DNA from: Spinacia oleracea
Lineage: Eukaryota; Streptophyta; Magnoliopsida; Caryophyllales; Amaranthaceae
Length of the DNA: 64,000 nucleotides
Direction: 5' to 3'
NCBI RefSeq assembly: GCF_020520425.1
Contig: NC_079489.1
Location: forward strand, 90,996,810-91,060,809
In this document: in pieces, positions 1 to 10,569 of the stretch
Layout: every line of letters begins with the position of its first letter
How positions within the stretch are numbered: position 1 is the first letter of the stretch
The notes under the pieces: generated by a model
What the model saw: only the letters and a program-made list of their open reading frames with translations
The model's database searches: none
What the model was told of the DNA's origin: nothing
Made by a program: the position numbers and the translations under genes

Positions 1-340
1 AAATTATTTATTTCATTTTTAAAAGGGAAAGAGGACCTTTCATTTCCTCGTCTTCTAGTTAAAAGAAGCTCCATTTTTAAAGTTCTACCTGGAAGCGGCC
101 TTTGACCGGCGAGCTAAACGTCGGAGACGACAATGTTCACTCCCCTACACTCGCCTCAACCTCGCGACCAAAAGCCCCAACATCTTGTAGAAGATTTCTT
201 GTTTTTCACATTCAATTTCCAGATCTAGGTTTTCAAAGTTCCGGGTCAACAAATTCAACGAACCGGGACGTTCCGGGACGAACGAACCCAGTTCGTGGAA
301 CGTGCCAACGTACCACGTTCGGGGTAACACTGGTGGTGAC

Positions 341-665
341 TTTTATCGGGTATTAGTGATGATGATATCATCCGCATAAACTAGCACTATGTCCAGTTTA
401 CCTACTCACTTTTTATAAAACATATTTGAATTTGTTGGTGAAACTAAAAATCTCTCTTAATAAGAAAATCTATTATCTTACCATATTAAGCTCTTGGTGC
501 CATCTCTATTCATATAATGTCTTATTTAACTTGCACACATTGCTTGGTTAAGAGTTGCTCTCAAATTCTCTAGGTTGCTCCATGTATATCTCCCGCTCTA
601 ACCCTCTATGTAAGACGACATCTTTACATCTCCATTTTGTAAAGGTGTTTTTAAAAACGGCGAGA
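341..665 (-). pseudogene. Decayed Ty1/copia reverse-transcriptase relic
   Basis: Read on the minus strand with frame changes, this stretch gives a run matching the middle of copia RT. First comes a KNTF block (compare KTAFLNG), then EIYMEQP followed by FES and VCKLNKTLYE (compare VCKLKKALYGL), then NSN-FYKK, GKLDIVLVYADDIII around 350-395. The YADD box replaces the usual YVDD. Several in-frame stops and at least one frameshift interrupt it, and homology stops on both sides, so no LTR or other pol domain can be tied to it. It is an old inactive fragment. The order of RT blocks makes the copia assignment fairly safe; the clade is not determinable. Confidence 0.65.
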
Positions 666-1978
666 TCCTGGTCGATTCAATCGACCCGAACCCATTTATC
701 CGCATTAAACGTTATTAGCCTCACATCTACTTAGTTTAAGCTGAACTCCCCATGTTTTCAACAAAAAGAAAGGGAAAAAGGAATGAATTGGAGAAACTTC
801 ACTGAAATAGAGTAGAGAACTCCTTTTTCACATCTGAAACAAGAGAGGAGAGAGAAGGTGGACAAAGGAATTCATCTAATTATATCACGTGTACGATCTA
901 GGGGAGGGGGACTAGGGTAGGTGGCGAGTGGGGCTGGCATGGGGACTCTTTTTCAAATTTCAAATTCATACCTCGACAATCGCGACACGGTCCGCGACTA
1001 ACGCATCATTTTCGTTACCAAGACACCGCGAACGATACCGCATTTTCGATCTATAGCCAAGATACATCATTCATCCATGTTTGAGCCATAGAGCCATTGG
1101 AGGAGCCTTTATATCTACACACTGCCTACACAACTCGCTTTTGACTTCTGATACGATTATCGAGGCATGGAGTAAGAAACTCAGACGTACCTGGACGAAG
1201 TTGGCTTGCTGAATCTAACAGAACACAGGCAAAATGGGAAGATTTTTCAGCTTTCACCCACCTATTCCAAAGCTTCCATCTTGAGGATGAGGTGGCACTT
1301 CGGGTGGGTGTAATGCGTGGAATCTACATGATTTACGCTGCCCTAACGTATGATAGAAGGAGCAATATGGTTAAGGATAGCACTACTCTTGAAGTTAGTT
1401 ACATAGGGCGCAGACATGTTAGTTAGAGGAGAAAGAACTCTATAGTCCAGTCTAGTCTAGTCTACTGAGTGATCGAATATGAAAAGAAGCTTATAAAGGA
1501 AGGCATTCAAAAAGATCAAATTAGAGAGGGAGGAATTCCAGAGGAGAAATTCCGCCTCCCAAAAGTAGGTAGATGTAATGGATAGATGATCACCAATTTA
1601 ATCAAATCTCCGTTATTTCCAAATTTTGTTTTTACTCCTATTGTGTTCATTAATTTCATTGCAAATTCTATATAAATTCATGGCATAAAACATATGTTTA
1701 TCAGCGATAATGCCTCTTTGTACTCTTCGAACATTGGGGGGATTCTCCTTTAGAGCAGCAGATATGTTGGTTTTTTTTTTGACAGGAAAGCAGCGGATAT
1801 GTTGTCTTGCTACAAGTCTAAAAAAAAACTATCTCTAAATGAGCCCTTAATTGAACCTTTAGAAATGGGAATATAAACAATTACACATCACATTGTTTAT
1901 GGGTCAGATTGTCTTCCTCTTCCTTGTTTATTCTTTTAACTTCTCGCTCCTTTCTAGTTTGATTGGTCACAATGACGA
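666..1978. other. Gene-free stretch
   Basis: I recognise no coding region here. ORFs are short, and the DNA is moderately AT-rich with A/T runs near 1770-1830. Part of it may be an intron or flank of the minus-strand carrier gene whose first exons lie at 2766-3079, but no further exon was found. Confidence 0.4.
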
Positions 1979-1989
1979 TCTCTTATGTC

Positions 1990-2048
1990 GATTCATGTTA
2001 GCCGACCCCAAATCATTTTGGGACTAAGGCTTTGTCGCTATTATTGTT
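1990..2048 (+). repeat. Probable 3' tail of an RTE-type LINE or derived SINE
   Basis: The segment reads as a GCCGACCCCAAAT block, then TTTGGGACTAAGGCTTTGT, then an imperfect TTG-like tail. It resembles from memory the common 3' end of plant RTE-clade LINEs, which end in (TTG)n. The CCCCAAAT/ATTTTGGG pair can form a small hairpin. No ORF2 or target-site duplication is visible, so only the tail is claimed. Confidence 0.5.
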
Positions 2049-2391
2049 TATGGGTCAGTTATACAGTTCTCTGCTATCCAGAACAGCATATCAACACAAA
2101 GATGACGCCCCAAAACTTCATTTTTTAAACCACCAAAGGCACCCACCTTATGTGACCTGTCGAAATGCATCACTCTTTTGCTGTTCCATTATTTACTATG
2201 CAATTTAGTGTTCAAATCATATCAATAACATCACAATTACCTAAATTTTGGTCAAGCTATTCACGATTACAATGTTTATCATTTCATTTTCCAAAGTTAG
2301 TCAGCCATAAATCAATACACATGAATGTGATGAAGCAACACCATCCTTCAGTTGCTAAAAGCTGGAGCGTTCAGATTCATTTAGAGTAGCT

Positions 2392-2600
2392 GTGAATTAC
2401 TCTGTATTGAACAAGGCTCAACAGACTTCAACACACATTACTTGCTCTGGAATTGCTCCGTAATGAACAACGCTCAACAGACTTCAACACATATGACATG
2501 CTGTGGAATTACTCCGCATTGAACAAGGCTCAACAAACTTCTACTGTGAATTACTCCTTATTGAACAAGGCCCAAAAGATTCAACACACATGACTTACAC
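2392..2600. repeat. Degenerate minisatellite, about four ~55-bp units
   Basis: Units begin with a (T)GAATTACTC-like word followed by TTGAACAAGGCTCAACAGA and TTCAACACA; starts lie near 2392, 2450, 2506 and 2548. One unit is shortened to about 41 bp. It sits downstream of the carrier-gene exons, probably within an intron or flank. Confidence 0.75.
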
Positions 2601-2765
2601 ACCAACAATTACTCCTTATTCTCAAAAGTCAAATCAAGTGGGTGCTCTCTTTTTCAATAAATTCGAGCACATAGCAGCATTTCCCTTTCTTCCTTTTCAA
2701 CCATCAAGTGCATATAAACCATTTCTAACAACAATATAAACCATTAAACCTGCAAATTAACATAC

Positions 2766-3079
2766 CTTTGTAAGTAGAAGTAGAAGTAGAAGAAGCCACA
2801 GGACGGCCATGAACCTGCAACCTTGTCTTGATCACATCTAACGGACACACAAATGTTGCAGCAATTCCACCTGCAATTTTACAATTACTCGTATAAACTT
2901 TTGACACGATCAAATGTTTAATTAAAACTGTCAGTGTATACAAAAACCTAACAAATCAATTTCATGTAAAATGTAAAATTGAGCAGGGACAAAGAACAAC
3001 CTGCGGCAGCTCCAGCGACAGCGTCACAGATTATGTTCTTGGTGGCACCACCCTCCGACGACGGTCCACCACCCGTCAT
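2766..3079 (-). CDS. First two exons of a mitochondrial NAD+ carrier-like gene (NDT1/NDT2 type), incomplete
   Basis: Exon 1 is 3001-3079 on the minus strand, starting at the ATG at 3079 and ending in a DAVAGAAAG-like stretch. A GT-AG intron follows (2871-3000), then exon 2 (2766-2870), which ends at a GT donor. Joined across the phase-1 intron, the product has a Gly/Ala-rich first helix, GGIAATFVCPLDVIKTRLQVHG, which contains the mitochondrial-carrier signature PLDVIKTR. Plant and yeast NAD+ carriers (NDT/YIA6 type) start almost identically. Such proteins exchange NAD+ across the mitochondrial inner or plastid/peroxisomal membranes. Only about 61 of the usual 310-370 residues are present. No exon 3 was found down to position 1, so the gene either has a long second intron leaving the window or is truncated. 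Confidence 0.72.
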
Positions 3080-4259
3080 CTCCAACTCCAAGGGATAGCA
3101 AATTCAGCAAAAAATTGAAATGGATATTGAATAAAAGTGCTATGTATAATGCAGGAATCAAGGAATACTTGAAATTGAGGAGAGATAAAAGAGGCAATTG
3201 GCGGTCCAAATCCAATTTTTGTACAACTTTATTTGGAAAAGGAGGAGAAATGAATTAGAAAATGAGATTTAGGGAATCTAGTGTGAGAAAAAAAAAAATG
3301 TATTCAGTGCAAATTTTCTGGGTATCACCTTTTTTGTTCGATCAAATCCCAGAAAAGCTAACGTTCTTTGTGTTTCAGAATGCGGTTGAATTATTATTTG
3401 TGTTTCAGAATGTGTATTTTTCGTAATACCTGGGCTAACGTTATAATGTGATGATGATTAGCTCACGTTTAACAGTCTAGGGCTAATGTGATGATGATTG
3501 TGAATTTGTTGTTGGGAATCTATAAGTCTATAACACCTACATAAGAATGTGCGGTTGTGGATATCAACTAGATTAGTTGATAAAGTATTGAGAGATGGTA
3601 TTCAATACCTGCGATCGATTCCGTCTACTTTCCTTCTGATATGGACGAACTAGCTTAGTTGTTTTGTTGATTATGGTGTTAGCCTGTTAGGTGGTAATGT
3701 AATCTTATACTTGGTGAATAATACTCCATGATACCCTCAACGTGGACCTTTTAATTGTTGGCTCATACATGGCACTTGCTCCATTTACACGTGTATCTGC
3801 CCCAAGTAACTTAGTTCAGAATCAGGTCGTAAGTCTGAGTGAAACATTATTGCGTAAACTTGGTTAGGCAGAGCATGAGATTAGTCGAATTTGCGTATAT
3901 GTACACCCAAGTGTTCGGAGTTTTCTGTGAAAATGCAGAAAAATTCCTAACACTTTAAGTTGGTCCGACGGATATTTCTTACGCTGCTGGAGTAAGCGAT
4001 ATACTTTTCTGGCGCTTGGATGCAAAGCGTCATTATTTTCTGGCAGACTAATTGGTACAGTCGGTTGCGCATTTGTTCGTTTCAATGCTACTGTTATTAA
4101 TCTGCAACATTGTGAGTAAAGCTGTAAAGTCTGAACGAGATTTTAGAATGCCTTGTGTTAGATGCGTTTTATTAAGTGAATTAATTATGTTGCTTAACTC
4201 CTTATGTTGGTATGAGTTGCAATTGCTCGTCTTCTTAGGCCAATCCTAGGTTGGGATAT
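3080..4259. other. Upstream flank of the carrier gene; no gene recognised
   Basis: This is AT-rich DNA on the promoter side of the minus-strand carrier-like gene. Short ORFs at 3864-4085 (minus) and 4052-4249 (plus) match nothing I know and overlap each other, so they are not called. Confidence 0.35.
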
Positions 4260-4264
4260 GACTA

Positions 4265-4806
4265 GATATAATATTTCTTTAGCTCAAGATTGGTGAGGTT
4301 CACAAATTTTGCCCTATCAATGTCGGCTAATTTTGTGGCGCCACCTGGCAGGATAGTCTTTACGAAGTATGGTCCGGTCCAGTTGGGCCGGAATTTTCCT
4401 CGCGAGTCAGTGGTTGGTGCACGTACCTCCTTAAGTGCCCTCTTTGATGTTTCGACCCTTTTGTTGAATTGCCTCGCATGGCGGTGGAAGGCTCTTAGTC
4501 TTCGTTCGTCCAGTAGAACGAGCTCGTCATATCTGGCTTGTACCCAATCGACCTCAATTAGCTTGCTTTCTAGGACGATGCAAAGAGAAGGGATTTCCAG
4601 TTCGATAGGCTGGACAGCTTCCATTGCATATACTAGAGAGTATGGTGTTACTTCTATAGAGGTGCGGATGGAGGTCTGGTAGCCCCCAGAGGGCGAAATA
4701 TAGTTTGTTGGGCCAATCTCTATAGTTTTCGGCCATTTTCTCAATTATGACTTTAAGGTTCTTGTTAGCCAACTCAACTACCCCATTTACTTGTGTGAGG
4801 GGGGTC
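4265..4806 (-). pseudogene. Ty3/gypsy integrase C-terminal relic (Tat-like)
   Basis: On the minus strand the order is QVNGVVELANKN (compare PQTNGAVEAANKN), then EKMAENYRDWPNKL. After a frameshift near 4680 it continues TSIEVTPYSLVYAMEAV, ELEIPSL, VQARYDELVLLDERRLRA, RGKFRPNWTGPYFVK and PGGATKLADID, ending in LKKYY. This is the end of the integrase core plus the C-terminal GPY/F-type module of Tat/Ogre-group gypsy pol. The catalytic first two aspartates, RT and LTRs are missing. It is a fragment, broken at 4806. Confidence 0.85.
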
Positions 4807-5089
4807 GGAAAAGACGGGGCTTAGGATCTTTCCTTATCTCTTCCCTCGCGGATGTGTGTCAAGCAATATTAAGTAAAATTTGACTAACTGTGGGCAATTA
4901 GCCTCTTTTTACTAATTTATGGAGTTGCAATTCAGTTTTACAAAACTGACAAAAAGCGGTCATTCAATTTCGGGCTTGTGAGACCCAGGCTCAACATATT
5001 TGACCACAACATCCTTAGGTTCCCTTGTGATTCCTGGTGTGGGAATCGCTCAACATACATCCAGTGGAGTAGATATTGAGGGTTCAGGG
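4807..5089. other. Unassigned spacer left of element C
   Basis: About 280 bp between the gypsy relic and the first LTR. I see no domain or repeat that I can name. The last five bases before element C (CAGGG, 5085-5089) should be its left target duplication; the right copy is outside the window. Confidence 0.3.
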
Positions 5090-5243
5090 TGAAGGAAATA
5101 ATGTCCTTGGTCCAAGTCTGCATTTAATGCTAAGTCTAATAAATGCGGTTCAGTATTAATTAACAAGTTAATAATTCAGTGAGATCAAGTGAACTGAATG
5201 CTTAGCTAGAGGCCGCTTCAGTTCAAGTGGAATTAATAATATT

Positions 5244-6960
5244 TGTAATACCCCAATATTTTATAATTTTGTAAAATATATTTTATAGTCAAAATATAAT
5301 TGTATACGTTTTTAGTCTCTATTAATATTTTTGGAAAGTTTAAAAATACTATTTTATTTTAAATATGACTCTTTTGTGAGCACTTAAAAATAATCTCTTT
5401 ACCCTAATTATTTTCGAATAAAAACCCCTACTGTTCTAATTGCTTTTCTCCTCCGCCGTTTTGGTTTGTTCTCTCATGCACATAGTTTGTGCACCATTAC
5501 CATGATGAGTTTATTTAATCATTCATTAAAGTCAACCCATGATCATTTTCTTTCATCTGAATGCTCGTAAATCATGGTTATGTCATCCCAATAGCTCGCG
5601 CTTCGTACCAACGAACTAGCAGCAATTTCACGATTTACGCCTTATTGTACTATTGTTATCTGGGAAGGTAATCACACTTAGTCCCCTCTAATTGTTCATG
5701 TATATTATTAGTTGTAATCAAGATATTTGGGTTATATTCAATATTAAGTGTTATTGGACGCACTGATTGGAATTGATAGTGTTGTATATTGTCGTGCTTT
5801 GTATTAGCTAATAGGTGGTTATGGTTGGTGAGCTTTTTATATATGAGAGTTGTCACCATTGTGATTGGAGTTAATTTATTACTCTAGTCAAACTATGCGC
5901 ATTCAGATCGTTATTGTTGTAGGGAGATTATATGAAGTATGTAGTTTCATTACTTTGAGGTCGAGAATATTGTTTTGAGAAAAAAAAATTGGATTCGAGC
6001 AACACTATTTTGGGATCTTGTGCCGTTATTGAGAAAGATAGATTATTAATCCAAATGGGTATTGATCGTATTGTTTATGAGAAAAGGTTAAGAATAATTA
6101 TCATATTTTTGGTTTGAGGCTCAGCGTTATAGTCCTTATTCCTTGGCATGTTGGTAATGAGATAATAACCATTAGTAGAGGAGCAAGATACAATCTCTAT
6201 TATTTTCTTTATATCTCCAAAGTGGGATTTGGTCCAAAAGTGGCCTTGACTCACAGAGTCTTTCTAGTAGCCATTGAGAGTTTCAATTTTTTATACTTAT
6301 TGGTTTATTTATTTAAATTACCCATGTCCAAGGCTAGGTATAAAACAAAGAGCAAACATGGCACCTATTGGTTTAAGTAAGTTTAGTAGAGGAAAAAAAA
6401 ATTATATCAATATATTGAGGTTCAGTTTAAAGGAAGATCTAGAGTATCTATAGACTATGGAGCTAAAGTATGCTTTTGGGACTATACCTGAAATGTAGTT
6501 CCTTACTACATTGTTTACATGAGCATTTATTATTCTATATTGGTATGTTTTTATTTCAGGTGATTACTCAGCTTTTTGCTGACGTGTGTGTTTATTTGTT
6601 ATGTGTGTTTGTGGCCATGTCTTTTTCTTATGGTGGCCCTGCAACGATCCTTTTGGAATTTGTCCACTATGGTGAGCAGTCAAGATTAATTGGAGCAGAT
6701 TGATCGTGAAAGATCGCAGTTCAAGATGAAGTAGCTCAAGTGTTATTGTTTAGTCTTTTATGACAATTTTATACTTTTCAGTTGTAAATAGACCACCTAG
6801 TAATTGAGTTATAATAGTTTAAGTCTTGAAAGCCTTAGCACTTGACAATGTGGTCAAGTGTGGTGGTGATACCTCCGATTTAGGTGTAAGCTTCCGCAAT
6901 ATTTTTATAAAGTATTTTTTATTCTTATTTATTTCTAGTTAGTAAATCGGGGGTGTTACA
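5244..6960. mobile_element. Solo LTR, chromovirus (Tekay/Del)-like, inside the C LTR
   Basis: A 1,717-bp insert has ends TGTAATACCCC and GGGGTGTTACA (TG...CA, inverted) and is flanked by the 5-bp duplication ATATT (5239-5243 and 6961-6965). Other copies of the host LTR run straight through this point. LTRs beginning TGTAACACCCC are typical of plant chromoviruses of the Tekay/Del group. No PBS, PPT or ORF is present, so it is a solo LTR left by recombination between the two LTRs of a full element. Its orientation was not determined. Confidence 0.8.
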
Positions 6961-7914
6961 ATATTAATCCACAACTTACTCTTGACTGAACCCGTAGGGT
7001 CACACAAATAGTACGTGAACGGATCAAGTATTTAAGTGAATATATTATTCATTAAGTACTCCATTTATGATCATTCGGAAATGACGGATCTTGATTCCAG
7101 TGGGAGCTGAAATCGTCAAAAGGCAAAGTAAAGAAATACTCCGGCAAAGAAGATATTGCCGGAAACGGAAATATGGTTCATAACGGAAATATAAATATTA
7201 TCCAAGTCATAGATGTTACCGGAAACGAAAACATGGTTCGTATCAGAAAATATTATCGGAAGTAGAAATATTGCCAGAAACGGAAATATTACCGGAATCG
7301 GAAATATTGTCGGAAAAGGAAATTATTTCCGGAATTAGAAATATTAACGGAAACATAAATATTTGTTCGAAACATAAATGGATTCCGGAATCGGAAAACG
7401 TATCGGAAGCTCGACGAGCGACAAGCCGGCAAGCGAGCCGACCCATCGCTCGACAAGAAAAAGACCAAGCGCATAACACTGAGCACGAAGCCCAGCGCTA
7501 GCGCCCAGCCGATGGGCCTGGAGCGTTGTGGGCCGCGAGCAGCAAGGCAAGGGAACGTCAACGAGCAGCCCGCCAAGCCACGAGCAGCAAGCCAAGGCAG
7601 CAGCAGCCCGCCAAGGCCAGACTGCAGCGCGCTAGGCCTTTGGCCAGCTGCGGCTGCGGTTTGGCCTAGGCAGGCACGCGCGCCATCGTGGCCCATTGTG
7701 GCTGCGTTGGTTGCTTCGTCTTGGGCTCTAAGAAAAGTGCGATTACTTAGTTGCCAAGTAACTTTGGGATTAAGTATTAGTTTTCCTAGTCCTACTAGAA
7801 TTGGATTAATTAAGAGTTTAATTATTGTTACAATTCTAATTGGATAAGAATTTCAATCCTAGTAGGGTTGGTAATTTTTTTCCTAGTAAGACTCAAACTC
7901 TTTATTTCCTACCC

Positions 7915-7922
7915 TATAAATA
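7915..7922 (+). promoter_or_regulatory. TATA box of the C 5' LTR
   Basis: TATAAATA preceded by CCC lies about 350 bp before the LTR end. The same box sits at the corresponding place in the A, B and E LTRs on the other strand. Confidence 0.7.
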
Positions 7923-8266
7923 TGAGGCTAGGCCTTCATAATTTCATACATTAAAACAATATTCTTTACTTACATTGTGTTCAAGGTAGAACATAATAAC
8001 CTAACTCGAATACATAAAACCTTAAGTAAAATCCTAGTTGGTTGAACCTAAGGAGGATTCGAACGTGCTGTAGACTTTCTACGGAGGGGCAACATTTGGG
8101 GCTCTGAAGACTTGTTCTTGTTCGGTTCGGGAGCAGCTAGGGAAGGCACCCATCACATTGTATGTAACCTAAATTATGCTAATTGACTATGTGGCAATTA
8201 ATTTGGATTCTGCCTTTATGGTTCTTCCGCATAAATTATATTATTGTATTATTCATAACCTAACAG

Positions 8267-8273
8267 TGGTATC
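8267..8273 (+). other. PBS of element C, left half
   Basis: TGGTATC begins one base after the LTR end. It continues as ACGAGCC at 29261-29267, on the far side of element A, giving TGGTATCACGAGCC. The last five bases here plus the preceding frame (GTATC, 8269-8273) form the target duplication of A. Confidence 0.85.
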
Positions 8274-9705
8274 TTTTAGGTTATGATACATATGATATTA
8301 CATAAATCATGCGGAAACAACCATTAACCCAGGATTACATATTATTTACACATAATCATATAGCATAATTTAGATGCATACTCTTTGTTGCGTGCCTTCC
8401 CTAGCTGCGCCCGAACCGAACAAGAACAAGTCTTTAGGACTCCAAGTGTCGTCCCTCCGTAGATAGTCCACAGCACGTCCGGATCCGCCTTAAGATTGAC
8501 CAACTAGAATCGCCCTTAAGGTACTAGAATTTTCGGCACTTTTGAGCAAGATGTGTGATTGAATTTTTCTCTCAAAAACTCACTTTGAATACTTTTTAAA
8601 CTCGTTATAAATTGTGAACCCAGGCCACATATTTATAGGGGTATGGAAAGGGAATTAGAATCCTATTCAGATACAAATTAATTAAACCTAGAATCCTACA
8701 AGAACTCTAATTAATTAATTTATCAAATAGAATTAGGAATTTAATCATTAAATGAACTCTGCATGTTTTAGGAATCGTGCATGAACACAAACACTTACGC
8801 ACACACACACGGCAGCCACGATGGGCCGCCCATGCGCGTGCGTGAGCAGCAGCCCACGCAGCGAGGCCTACGCGAGCTACAAGCCCACGTAGCTCCTGCG
8901 CGCGCTGCGCGCGCTGTGCGCGCTGCCACGGCCTGCTGGGCCTGGCCTTGCGCTGGGCCTGGCGTGGCCTTGGTTGTTCGTGTGGCGCGCTTGGCTTGCT
9001 GGGCGATGGCCTGGATTCGTGCTGGGCCCTCGTCCGGCAGGCCTCGTCCGATGCTTATTCGTACGATACGCTTCCGATTAAATTTCCAATTCCGGAATTC
9101 ATTTCCGATACGAACAATATTTAATATTTCCGATTCCGGAATTAATTTCCGTTTCGAACAAATATTTAATATTTCCGTTTCCGGAATTATTTTCCGATTC
9201 CGATAATATTTCCGATTCTGACAATATTTCCGTTTCCGGCAATATTTCCGATTCTGGCAATATTTCCATTTCCGATAATATTTTCCGATACGTACCATGT
9301 TTCCGTTTCCGGCAACATCTACGACTTGGATAATATTTATATTTCCGATACGATCCATATTTCCGTTTCCGGCAATATCATCGTTTCCGGAGTATTCATT
9401 TCTTGCTTGTGACGATCTCAGCTCCCACTGAAACCAAGATCCGTCGATTCCGAATATTCATAGATGGAGTATTTAATGCCATTAAATACTTGACCCGTTT
9501 ACGTACTATTTGTGTGACCCTACGGGTTCAGTCAAGAGTAAGCTGTGGATTAATATCATTAATTCCACTTGAACTGAAGCGGCCTCTAGCTAGGCATTCA
9601 GCTCACTTGATCTCACTGAATTATTAACTTGTTAATTAATACTGAACCGCATTTATTAGACTTATCATAGAATGCATACTTGGACCAAGGGCATTATTTC
9701 CTTCA
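8274..9705 (-). repeat. 3' LTR of element A
   Basis: It is 1,432 bp, equal in length to the 5' copy. Its outer end reads TTTTAGG where the 5' LTR has TGTTAGG, so the terminal dinucleotide is mutated. The CCGATTCCGG-type U3 array lies at about 9060-9400. Long open frames through the array and the GC-rich block (for example 8795-9358) are compositional and not genes. Confidence 0.95.
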
Positions 9706-9720
9706 GTCTCCCACTTGTCC
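9706..9720 (-). other. Polypurine tract of element A
   Basis: GGACAAGTGGGAGAC on the minus strand lies directly next to the 3' LTR. The same tract adjoins the 3' LTRs of B, E and (one or two bases different) F. Confidence 0.85.
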
Positions 9721-10569
9721 TTAGGGACAAGTGTGCATTTCCTAATTCCTTTGTCGCTCGATGCTTGCTCTTGAACATAAGGTAAGAGTTGTCATCCTTA
9801 TTATGTCCAGAGGTGTTCCTCGGTTTCAGAGTTCAACTGATCAAATAAACAGATAATCATAGCCTATGATTCATCCGAGCACGGCCATGCATTTCACAGT
9901 TTCTAGCTCTCCGAGTGGCCTTGTACAACTTTTAAGCATCTCATCCCGATTTATGGGAGGACAATCCCAATCTTGCGATCTTGAGATTAGACTTCGTTTG
10001 ATAGGTGATTACCTGAGCGTTGCCTTTATAGCCTCCTTTTACGGTGCGACGGTTGGTCAACGTCAAAGCAACCAGTTCTCAAACAAGTAATCTCAAATCA
10101 CTCAGGTATAGAGGATTTAGTGTCTAATAATTTAATGAAATTTACTTATGACAGATTTTCATCTCTTACAGTAAAGTTTCATAGGTCTTGTCCGATACTA
10201 GTCTTCCCAAAGTAAGTATCTATGCAAATGATTATGACATTGCCATGTCCACATAGTTCAAGAAACAGAACTACTAGTCATCTTGCATTCTAATCGTCTA
10301 ACGTTTTCTATGCGTCCAATTTTATAGAAAACTCCGACTAGGGACCATTTTCAACCTTTGACATTCAAGTTCACTTGATAGACTTTTCTTAGTCACAGGA
10401 CTGGTCCTGACAGTCTATCTTGAATATATCGTCAAATTGAAGGGACTCATCATTTAATAAACCACAAATTAAATGGAAAAATGAATTTTTTTCATTTATT
10501 GTGAATGATTAACCAATAATGTTTTACAAAGATTTAAACTCTAAAACTTTAAAACATTAAATAGAGACA
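9721..10569 (-). other. 3' untranslated region of element A
   Basis: About 850 bp lies between the pol stop and the PPT. The PPT-proximal half is almost identical in A, B and E. It includes a 74-codon frame on the opposite strand (9866-10090) that translates identically in all three copies but is broken in F. I treat it as conserved nucleotide sequence, not as a proven gene. Confidence 0.6.

Larger units (their letters stand above)
5090..8265 (+). repeat. 5' LTR of element C
   Basis: It starts TGAAGGAAATAATG and ends CATAACCTAACA, directly followed by GTGGTATC (the start of the PBS), so this is a 5' LTR in plus orientation. Removing the inserted solo LTR and one 5-bp duplication leaves about 1.45 kb, close to the 1,432 bp LTRs of element A. 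The U3 carries the family's CCGGAAAYGGAAATATT-type repeat array at about 7140-7420, then a GC-rich block, then the TATA box at 7915. Confidence 0.9.

Noticed and set aside
5244..6960. 1.7-kb insert as a DNA transposon because of its inverted ends
   Set aside because: TG...CA ends with a 5-bp duplication and TGTAAYACCCC termini fit an LTR; no transposase or longer inverted repeat.
8781..9358. Recurrent 141- and 187-codon frames (also 28331-28908, 13454-14095, 22565-23206, 41175-41762)
   Set aside because: They run through the LTR U3 repeat array and GC block. Their Asn-Arg-Lys-rich repeats mirror the DNA repeat, and they recur only because LTRs are copied.
9060..9400. CRISPR-like regularly spaced repeats in the LTR
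   Set aside because: Units are degenerate and adjacent without unique spacers, inside a plant LTR.
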